Origin: Cellulophaga sp. HaHaR_3_176
GTDB lineage: Bacteria > Bacteroidota > Bacteroidia > Flavobacteriales > Flavobacteriaceae
Length of the DNA stretch: 64,000 nt
Direction: 5' to 3'
Assembly (NCBI RefSeq): GCF_019021925.1
Contig: NZ_CP058990.1
Span: 3,498,001-3,562,000 of the forward strand
Both the position numbers and the translations under genes were made by a program. The notes beneath the pieces are model-generated. The model was not told the DNA's origin, made no database searches, and saw nothing but the letters and a program-made list of their open reading frames with translations. Shown here piece by piece: positions 27,862-34,398 of the stretch. Within the stretch, counting starts at the first letter, position 1; every line of letters begins with the position of its first letter.

Positions 27862-29505
27862 ATGAAAAAACCTTTATTAGCCATATGTGTATTACTTGCT
27901 TATAATATTCATGCTCAATCCGTTAAAAGTACGCGTGTAGATATTACGGTACCAAGTTATGCTTTAATACCAGCACCTGAAGGGTATATTACCTATATGG
28001 GAGCTGTTGGAAATACAGAAGGCTCTGTCTTGCCATTTACAGAGGCGGAATTTCAAAATGCACTTAAATTGCAGAGCTTTACTTTGAGTGAAGGAGAAAA
28101 TAGTAGTCCAGATTTATTTTTTGTTGTGAACGGAGTAGATGTAGGTGATTTAAATATTACATATAAACGAAGTAAAGCAAATGAAAGGTATGATATAGAA
28201 ATTTTGCCTAAAGCTAGTACATCTATAAATGTATTGACTATGGCAAAAGGTGAGGCGACACATATTTCTCGATTAAGTGTATTGCCAAAATCTGATGGAA
28301 AAGGTGGTTTGGTTCCCGAAATTATTAGCTTTTCATTTGACGAGTCTGAAAAGTATTTAATTATTGAAGATGAGGACTCAGTAAAAGCTTCTCCTTATTT
28401 AGTAGAACAATATTTAAAACGAGTTTTAGGTGATAATTTTTTAAGAAAAGATTTAGTATCAAATATTTATAATAAGTATGATAATAGGGCAGATATAACA
28501 AGTGAAAAACTATATTATCTAAAAGATAAAAAAAACCCAGCTTTACAAGAGTCTACAGAAGGTAATCTTAAAGCTTTAGAAGAACTGTCAAAAGGGTTTA
28601 CAACTATTGATAAATTAAGAAATGGAAAAGAAGAATTAAATTCTTTTTCTGATTTTTGGAAGACTCAGTTAGCCAACTATGATCTATCATCAAAAGATGG
28701 AGGTAAAATTGGATGGGGTATTTTAATGAACCTAGTTCAAGTTTCTATAATGCAAGAAGATTATGCTGCTGCTCAAGGTTTTATGAATCAAGCAATAGAC
28801 TTAAAAGAAAAGAAATGGATTACCAATTCTGCTAAGTCGCAGTTGGATAAACTTTTTAAAAGCTACGAACTTAACTATGATGCAGCATCAGGAGATAAAA
28901 TTTACGGACCAGAATTTGAAATAGATGGTATGTTAGCTTCTATTGCTAAAAAAAGCGAAGTAAAAGGTAATAATATCACTAAAGAGACCGGTTATATTTT
29001 AAAAGATGATGGTGAAAAAATTGAAGGTAAAATTTCTATGAGATTTTCTCCAGAAGAGAGTGACGGTGGTAATATTGCTGATTTAAGTGGTGATACAACG
29101 GCAAAAAGAGTTACTGTTTATTATGTAAATGAAAAAGGTAAAAATAAAAGTACGAGTCTAAAATGTAAAGAGGTGAGTGAGGTTTTTATAGGTGATAGAG
29201 TTTTTCAATCAGTTAACCCTAAAAAAAACTTTTTAGAACAAGAAGCTCTAAGCTTAGGAATGTTAAATAATACTATTTTTATGGAACGAGTTTATAGTTC
29301 TGATAAAATTAAATTATTTAAAGATTTAACTGCAGTATCTCAATATTACTTTGAAATTCCAGGTGTTAAAAAGGCAGAACGAGCAAGTGCTGAATTTTTT
29401 GCATCTTGTGATGTTCTAGCTAAAAGAATAGAGTCGGAAGAATTTACAGAAACAGAAGAAGATCAGATTAAAATAGCAAAAGCATATACTGACTCATGTA
29501 ACTAA
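27862..29505 (+). CDS. Secreted protein of unknown function
   Basis: A 547-residue protein with a signal peptide (about 1-18, ending NIHAQ). The mature part has a mixed alpha/beta pattern, with helical repeat-like segments in the middle (about 215-345, including MNLVQVSIMQEDYAAAQGFMNQAIDL, which is TPR-like) and a beta-rich C-terminal portion. No catalytic motif or known domain is recognised. It appears monocistronic: the 282 bp before it contain only the feo promoter region, and a terminator follows. The name 'TPR-containing secreted protein' would be tentative. Confidence 0.7.
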   Translation: MKKPLLAICVLLAYNIHAQSVKSTRVDITVPSYALIPAPEGYITYMGAVGNTEGSVLPFTEAEFQNALKLQSFTLSEGENSSPDLFFVVNGVDVGDLNITYKRSKANERYDIEILPKASTSINVLTMAKGEATHISRLSVLPKSDGKGGLVPEIISFSFDESEKYLIIEDEDSVKASPYLVEQYLKRVLGDNFLRKDLVSNIYNKYDNRADITSEKLYYLKDKKNPALQESTEGNLKALEELSKGFTTIDKLRNGKEELNSFSDFWKTQLANYDLSSKDGGKIGWGILMNLVQVSIMQEDYAAAQGFMNQAIDLKEKKWITNSAKSQLDKLFKSYELNYDAASGDKIYGPEFEIDGMLASIAKKSEVKGNNITKETGYILKDDGEKIEGKISMRFSPEESDGGNIADLSGDTTAKRVTVYYVNEKGKNKSTSLKCKEVSEVFIGDRVFQSVNPKKNFLEQEALSLGMLNNTIFMERVYSSDKIKLFKDLTAVSQYYFEIPGVKKAERASAEFFASCDVLAKRIESEEFTETEEDQIKIAKAYTDSCN

Positions 29506-29524
29506 GTTTTAGAAAATATTTTTG

Positions 29525-29558
29525 AAAGCCTCCTTATATTAAATATAAAGGGGGCTTT
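29525..29558. terminator. Terminator between the unknown secreted protein and the SCO1-type gene
   Basis: AAAGCC and GGCTTT enclose a longer stem with AT-rich loop and a T-run on the plus strand. It overlaps the stop of the convergent SCO1-type gene by 2 bp and can serve both. Confidence 0.7.
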
Positions 29559-30231
29559 ATTTTTTATCAGATTCTTTTAAAATTTTTAAATCTGCTAAAA
29601 GTTTCTGAATTTCTTCAGGGTTAGTGCCATCGTACGTACCCCTTATTCTACGATTTTTATCAACAAGCATAAAGTTTTCAGTGTGTATCATATCAAAAGG
29701 CCCACCATCTCCATCAGTTTTTACAGCCATGTATGATTTTCTAGCAAGCTCATAAATTTGCTTTTTATCACCAGTAACTAAATTCCATTTAGCATCATTA
29801 ACACCTTTTTCTAGAGCATACTTCTTTAATTGTGCTACGGAGTCTATTATAGGTGTAACAGAATGAGATAAAAGCATAACATCATCATCATTAAGTATTG
29901 CTTTTTGTATCGTAGCCATATTATCTGTCATAATAGGGCAAATAGTAGGGCATGTCGTAAAAAAGAAATCGGCTACATAAATTTTGTTTTCGTATGTCTT
30001 ATTTGTTATCGTTTCTCCATTTTGGTTGGTTAATGAAAAATCGGCAATTGTGTGGTATTTTTTCACATGTTGTAAAGAGATATCGACCAACTCAGGGTTA
30101 AAATCTGCAGGTTGATAAATAGGTAGTAATTTCTGAGGCTGTAAAGCTTCATAAAAAAGATACATGATTACTGCTGAGATACCCAACATAACCAAGCCGA
30201 ATAGCTTATATTTTGCAAAAAAAGAACGCAT
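29557..30231 (-). CDS. SCO1/SenC family copper chaperone-like protein
   Basis: Membrane-anchored thioredoxin-fold protein that in related bacteria delivers copper to, or reduces, the CuA site of cytochrome c oxidase. With start at ATG 30231 (MRSFFAKYKLFGLVML) it has 224 residues; the frame is open to 30273, but this would add 14 residues before the membrane anchor (about 8-28). The copper motif is TTCPTICPIM, Cys94 and Cys98, and the distal His is in DMIHTENFMLVD. The typical closing SCO sequence, NRRIRGTYDGTNPEE, is present. It is divergent from rseP. Confidence 0.92.
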   Translation of the reverse strand: MRSFFAKYKLFGLVMLGISAVIMYLFYEALQPQKLLPIYQPADFNPELVDISLQHVKKYHTIADFSLTNQNGETITNKTYENKIYVADFFFTTCPTICPIMTDNMATIQKAILNDDDVMLLSHSVTPIIDSVAQLKKYALEKGVNDAKWNLVTGDKKQIYELARKSYMAVKTDGDGGPFDMIHTENFMLVDKNRRIRGTYDGTNPEEIQKLLADLKILKESDKK

Positions 30232-30393
30232 ACTTTTTTTTACAAAGGTACTAATGCTCGTTAAACAAGTCAAAGATTTTAAACTGTTAGCTGCTAAATC
30301 TTTCTTAAAAAAAAAGCGTGGTAATTACTTTACTTTTTTTACATCTTGTAAAAGCTTACTTTTGGCGCTTTAAAAGTTAATAAAAGATACTAA

Positions 30394-31710
30394 ATGGGCT
30401 TGTTTACGCAAATATTTACATTTATTTTAATTATATCAATACTGGTTATTTTGCACGAATTAGGGCATTTTATTCCAGCAAAATATTTTAAAACTAAAGT
30501 TGAAAAATTCTATTTATTTTTTGATGTTAAATTTTCACTTTTCAAGAAAAAAATAGGAGATACAGAATACGGAATAGGTTGGTTGCCTTTAGGTGGTTAT
30601 GTGAAAATCGCTGGTATGATTGACGAAAGTATGGATACTGAGCAAATGAGCAAAGAGCCACAACCATGGGAGTTTAGATCTAAACCAGCATGGCAACGAC
30701 TAATTATTATGCTTGGTGGTGTTACCGTTAACTTTTTTCTGGCATGGATTATTTATTCTACATTATTAGTAACCAAAGGCGATAGTTATATACCTGCAGA
30801 TAGTTTAAAATATGGTATTCTAGTAGATTCAATCGGAGAGAAAATCGGATTAAAAACAGGAGATAAAATTTTAGCAATTGATGGTAAAAAATCTAAAAAA
30901 TTTACTGATGCTTCATTAGATATTCTTTTAGGAGATGAAATTACGGTGGATAGAAATGGTGAGAAAATTACTTTTCCTGTACCTGATGAGGGTATTAAAA
31001 GTGTAATATCGTCAAAAGGAAAACGTTTTTTAGGATACCGTCAAAAATCTTTAATTGATAGTGTGTTACCTAATTCTGTAGCAAGTAAATCAGGTTTGCA
31101 ATCTGGAGATTTAATTATTTCAGTTAATAACAAGTCTACAACATATTGGAACGAATTTGTTGAAGAAATACAATCATCAGTAAATGAGTCTTTAGCTATT
31201 TCTGTAAAAAGAAACGGTTCAATTCAAAACTTGAATTTAACGGTGCCTGAAGAAGGAGCTATTGGTGTTACGTTAAATAATGATGATTTGGTTGTTACAG
31301 ATGAGTATAGTGTGTTAGCATCTATACCAGCTGGTTTTACAGAAACAATAAACGTTCTAACAAATCAGATTAAACAATTTAAAATTCTTTTTAAACCTAA
31401 AACAGAGGCTTATAAATCAGTTAAAGGCCCAATTGGTATTGTAAGTATGATGCCGACAACTTTTGATTGGGGTTTCTTTTGGAGTTTCACAGCAATGTTT
31501 TCAGTTTGGTTAGCATTTGTAAACCTTTTACCAATTCCTGCATTAGATGGTGGGCATGTGATGTTTTTACTTTATGAGATGATTTCTGGTAGAGCGCCAA
31601 GTGAAAAAGTATTGGAGCGCGGGCAAATCATTGGTTTTGTTATAGTTATGGGATTAATGGCCGTTGTTTTTGGGAATGATATTTGGAATATTATTAAACA
31701 ATATTTATAA
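30394..31710 (+). CDS. rseP: Site-2 intramembrane zinc protease
   Basis: RIP metalloprotease of the RseP/S2P family, 438 residues, in the inner membrane. Zinc motif HELGH is at residues 21-25 in the first membrane helix, the second metal motif LLPIPALDGGH is near 375-390, and two PDZ domains (about 120-300) lie in the periplasm between them. In related organisms it cuts anti-sigma factors after site-1 cleavage and clears signal-peptide remnants. A TACTTTTG (30357-30364) about 30 bp before the ATG is a candidate -7 box. It is monocistronic, divergent from the SCO1-type gene, with the tRNA-Asn promoter following. Confidence 0.93.
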   Translation: MGLFTQIFTFILIISILVILHELGHFIPAKYFKTKVEKFYLFFDVKFSLFKKKIGDTEYGIGWLPLGGYVKIAGMIDESMDTEQMSKEPQPWEFRSKPAWQRLIIMLGGVTVNFFLAWIIYSTLLVTKGDSYIPADSLKYGILVDSIGEKIGLKTGDKILAIDGKKSKKFTDASLDILLGDEITVDRNGEKITFPVPDEGIKSVISSKGKRFLGYRQKSLIDSVLPNSVASKSGLQSGDLIISVNNKSTTYWNEFVEEIQSSVNESLAISVKRNGSIQNLNLTVPEEGAIGVTLNNDDLVVTDEYSVLASIPAGFTETINVLTNQIKQFKILFKPKTEAYKSVKGPIGIVSMMPTTFDWGFFWSFTAMFSVWLAFVNLLPIPALDGGHVMFLLYEMISGRAPSEKVLERGQIIGFVIVMGLMAVVFGNDIWNIIKQYL

Positions 31711-31755
31711 TAAAACGACAGAATAAAAAAAAAGTGAAAATTTCCATTTTTTTTG

Positions 31756-31786
31756 TTTGTCTAGTTTGAAAAAACATTTATATTTG
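31756..31786 (+). promoter_or_regulatory. Promoter of tRNA-Asn
   Basis: TTTG (31756-31759), 19-bp spacer and TATATTTG (31779-31786), an exact match to the Bacteroidota consensus. The mature tRNA begins 26 bp after the -7 box. Confidence 0.75.
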
Positions 31787-31811
31787 CAGCCGCTAACGCG
31801 ATAAAGTACAC

Positions 31812-31885
31812 TCCTCCTTAGCTCAGCTGGTTAGAGCATCTGACTGTTAATCAGAGGGTCCTTGGTTCGAGCCCAAGAGGGGGAG
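31812..31885 (+). tRNA. tRNA-Asn (anticodon GTT)
   Basis: Complete cloverleaf of 74 nt. The acceptor stem TCCTCCT (31812-31818) pairs with AGGGGGA (31878-31884), one G-U pair. The anticodon arm is TCTGA-CTGTTAA-TCAGA with GTT at 31846-31848, and the T arm is CTTGG-TTCGAGC-CCAAG. The CCA end is not encoded. It is a single tRNA gene with its own promoter and terminator. Confidence 0.96.
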
Positions 31886-31894
31886 CAGAGCGAC

Positions 31895-31927
31895 AAAAGC
31901 CTTTACAGAAATGTAGAGGCTTTTTTG
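31895..31927 (+). terminator. Terminator of tRNA-Asn
   Basis: Stem AAAAGCCT and AGGCTTTT with internal ACA/TGT pairs, followed by a T-run, 10 bp after the tRNA. Confidence 0.8.
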
Positions 31928-31984
31928 TTTTTAATAAAATATATTGTAATAGGTATTGTTTTAATATTTAGTTCAGCCATACGT

Positions 31985-32905
31985 CTATAGCTTGTTAAAC
32001 ATCCATTTGGTGCAAGCCTCTGGCCAGTTTATATTGGTTTCATCTATTCCTAATCCGAAACCATGGCCTCCATTTTCATAAATGTGCATTTCTGCAGGTA
32101 TCTTATTGTTTTTTAGAGACAAGTAATAGTTAATACTATTTTCAACAGGTACAACAGTATCATCTGTAGCATGAACTAAAAATGTAGGAGGCGTTTGGGT
32201 GTCAATTTGTTTTTCATTAGAATATTTTTCAATTAATGCTACTGAAGGTTTTTTACCTAATAAATTATTTTTTGATCCATTGTGTATTATTCCTTCATTC
32301 ATAGAAATTACAGGGTAAATTAATATTGAAAAATCTGGTCTGGCAGTAGTTTTATCACTTGGTGTATATACTTTGTCATCATAATGAGTAGATAGTGTTG
32401 AGGCTAGGTGACCACCGGCAGAAAAACCTAAAACACCAATTTTATTTGGGTTAAGATTCCATTTTTTTGCATTTCTTCTAACTATTCTAATAGTTTCTTG
32501 AGCATCTTGCAATGGGCCAACAGTTTTATTTTTCATAGTTTTATCTGTTGGCATTCTATATTTTAAAACAAATGCCGAAATACCTACCGAATTTAGCCAA
32601 TGAGCAACCTTATAACCCTCTTTGTTGATAGCAAGGTGTGAGTAGCCGCCACCAGGTAATATAATTACAGATGGCGCATTTAAGGAGGTCGAGTCAGCAA
32701 GAAATATGCTTATATCTGGGTTAGATACTTTACTTAAGCCTTTAAGTGTATCAAGTTCATCAAAAGTTGAGGTTTCAATGTATTCATTATTTAAAATAGC
32801 ATCAGGTACTCCATTTGGCCAAACAGCTACTTTGGTATGTTGTGCAGTTAGTGTAAATGTTATAAAGCATAAAAAAAGGATACTAAAGTTAGCTTTTGAG
32901 TTCAT
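31985..32905 (-). CDS. Secreted alpha/beta-hydrolase esterase
   Basis: Serine esterase of the BD-FAE/acetyl-esterase type, 306 residues, probably periplasmic (signal peptide about 1-21, ending TLTAQ). The oxyanion-hole motif PGGGYSH is at about 84-90, the nucleophile elbow GFSAGGH has Ser152, and the triad Asp and His lie in VHATDDTVVPV and YENGGHGFG near the C terminus. Such enzymes often remove acetyl or other acyl groups from polysaccharides, and a PUL lies 1.5 kb away on the other strand. It is not in that operon; its stop faces the tRNA terminator. It is bracketed by the tRNA-Asn and a possible decayed tRNA copy. Confidence 0.85.
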   Translation of the reverse strand: MNSKANFSILFLCFITFTLTAQHTKVAVWPNGVPDAILNNEYIETSTFDELDTLKGLSKVSNPDISIFLADSTSLNAPSVIILPGGGYSHLAINKEGYKVAHWLNSVGISAFVLKYRMPTDKTMKNKTVGPLQDAQETIRIVRRNAKKWNLNPNKIGVLGFSAGGHLASTLSTHYDDKVYTPSDKTTARPDFSILIYPVISMNEGIIHNGSKNNLLGKKPSVALIEKYSNEKQIDTQTPPTFLVHATDDTVVPVENSINYYLSLKNNKIPAEMHIYENGGHGFGLGIDETNINWPEACTKWMFNKL

Positions 32906-33109
32906 GTTTTTGAATTTATATATAGAATTAGCAAGTTAATAAAATATGGTGCGTATAAAAGTATACAGAATTGAGTTCATGTTTAACACCTATTCTATGT
33001 GTTTTTTTAGTGATTTCAGATGATATGCTTTTATTAATACAAAAATGCATGATGGTGGGGTGGTAGTAGGTATTGGTGTCTCTAATCTTCCTGTTTTTAG
33101 GTTTTTTAA

Positions 33110-33165
33110 AAATACCAAGCTCAAGATGGATTACGATAGCAGTGTTATTTTGTTCGGAATATCGT
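33110..33165 (+). pseudogene. Possible decayed tRNA-Asn remnant
   Basis: Low-confidence call inside the gene-free stretch 32906-33344. Read in register with the intact tRNA-Asn, AAGCTCA (33117-33123), GGATTA (33128-33133), GTGTTA (33142-33147) and TTTGTTCGG line up with the D arm, anticodon loop and T loop, with gaps. The terminator that follows is a recognisable copy of the tRNA-Asn terminator. The rest of the 439 bp shows no gene; a perfect repeat TTACGATA (33131-33138) and TATCGTAA (33160-33167) overlaps the remnant, so a small RNA is an alternative. Confidence 0.35.
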
Positions 33166-33197
33166 AAAAGTCTTTGTAAAAGTGTAGGGACTTTTTT
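33166..33197 (+). terminator. Second copy of the tRNA-Asn terminator
   Basis: AAAAGTC (33166-33172) pairs with GACTTTT (33189-33195), followed by a T-run. Aligned to the tRNA-Asn terminator it differs only by transitions, and the C-to-T change in the stem is matched by G-to-A on the other side. Confidence 0.65.
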
Positions 33198-33344
33198 TGT
33201 TTTGAATATTTATTTTTATAAACAAACTTCTAATCAAACGTTATAGTAGATTTATTATGTGTTTATTCCTTTAATTACCTCATATTCTCTTTATAATAAA
33301 TTACCTTAGTTTATCAACTTAACAATAAACTGAAAATTAAAATC

Positions 33345-34253
33345 ATGAAAAAAACAGCAATCTATGCGGTTTTCTTATCATTAGCCGTGTTTTTTACATC
33401 GTGTAAAGAAGAGAAAAAAGCAGAAACAACCGTAAGCATTCCAGAAGTTGTTGAAGAAAGTAATTTTGGTGGGTTAGCATTATATACCGTTAGAGATGAC
33501 ATGGGGGTAGATGCTAAAGCGACCTTAGAGGCGGTTTCAGATGCAGGTTATAAAAATATTGAAGCAGCAGGGTATAGTGAAGGTAAATTTTACAACATGT
33601 CTCCAGTAGATTTTAAAACATTTGTAGATAGCTTAGAACTTGTTCCTATAAGTACTCACCATAGTGATGTAACATTAGAGAATGCAGATGCTATGATGGC
33701 TGATGTAAAAACAGCAGGTTTTGAATATTTTGTTGTGCCAATTCCTCCAATGGGTTTGTTTCATTATGATGACGCTACGAGTACTATGAGTATGACTGGT
33801 GGTGCAGAGAACTTAACAAAAATTGTAAATGCATTAGGTGAAAAAGCGCATGCTGCAGGTTTGAAGTTATTATATCATAACCACGATTTTGAATTTATGG
33901 AAGATAAAGATGGGATTGTGCCTATTGATTATCTATTAGAACATACAGATCCTAAATTTGTAAACTTTCAGATGGATCTTTTTTGGGTAACAAAAGCAGG
34001 AGCTGACCCGTTGGCTTATTTTAAAAAATACCCTGGGCGTTTTAAAATTTGGCATGTAAAAGATATGGATGAGCAAGGTAGGTTTGCACCTGTTGGCACA
34101 GGAACTATAGATTTTGCTAAAATATTAGCAAAAAAAGAACTTTCAGGCATGGAATATTACATGGTAGAGCAAGATGCTACTTATGATAGTATGAAGCCTT
34201 TAGAAGTTATTAAAACGAGTCATGAGGGTATTAAAAACTTCGGGTTTAATTAA
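33345..34253 (+). CDS. Sugar phosphate isomerase/epimerase-like TIM-barrel lipoprotein
   Basis: A 302-residue xylose-isomerase-like TIM-barrel protein (AP endonuclease 2 superfamily) carrying a lipoprotein signal: MKKTAIYAVFLSLAVFFTSC, lipobox Cys at 20. Metal-site features of the superfamily are visible: EAAGY near 63, STHHSD near 104, LYHNHDFEF near 175, then QMDLFWV, IWHVKD and the late YYMVEQD. Export rules out a role on cytoplasmic sugar phosphates. Related exported Bacteroidota proteins have been linked to 3-keto-sugar conversion, which is only a possibility here. It has its own terminator and lies just upstream of the PUL regulator, so a role in the same sugar pathway is plausible. Confidence 0.8.
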   Translation: MKKTAIYAVFLSLAVFFTSCKEEKKAETTVSIPEVVEESNFGGLALYTVRDDMGVDAKATLEAVSDAGYKNIEAAGYSEGKFYNMSPVDFKTFVDSLELVPISTHHSDVTLENADAMMADVKTAGFEYFVVPIPPMGLFHYDDATSTMSMTGGAENLTKIVNALGEKAHAAGLKLLYHNHDFEFMEDKDGIVPIDYLLEHTDPKFVNFQMDLFWVTKAGADPLAYFKKYPGRFKIWHVKDMDEQGRFAPVGTGTIDFAKILAKKELSGMEYYMVEQDATYDSMKPLEVIKTSHEGIKNFGFN

Positions 34254-34276
34254 GTAATAAAAATCATATATATATT

Positions 34277-34306
34277 AAAAGACGCTAATTAGTTTAAGCG
34301 TCTTTT
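34277..34306 (+). terminator. Terminator after the TIM-barrel lipoprotein gene
   Basis: Perfect 10-bp stem AAAAGACGCT (34277-34286) and AGCGTCTTTT (34297-34306), followed by more T. It separates this gene from the PUL regulator. Confidence 0.85.
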
Positions 34307-34398
34307 TTGGTTTATAGATTTAGTATTTTTGTAGCATAAGGTATTATAAAATGCCTATCTCCATTTTTATACCTATCAATAAATAATTTAATTGCGAA

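Noticed and set aside
33131..33167. The repeat TTACGATA/TATCGTAA as an insertion-sequence end
   Set aside because: No transposase, no target duplication and only 8-bp arms; it falls in the decayed tRNA-like stretch.
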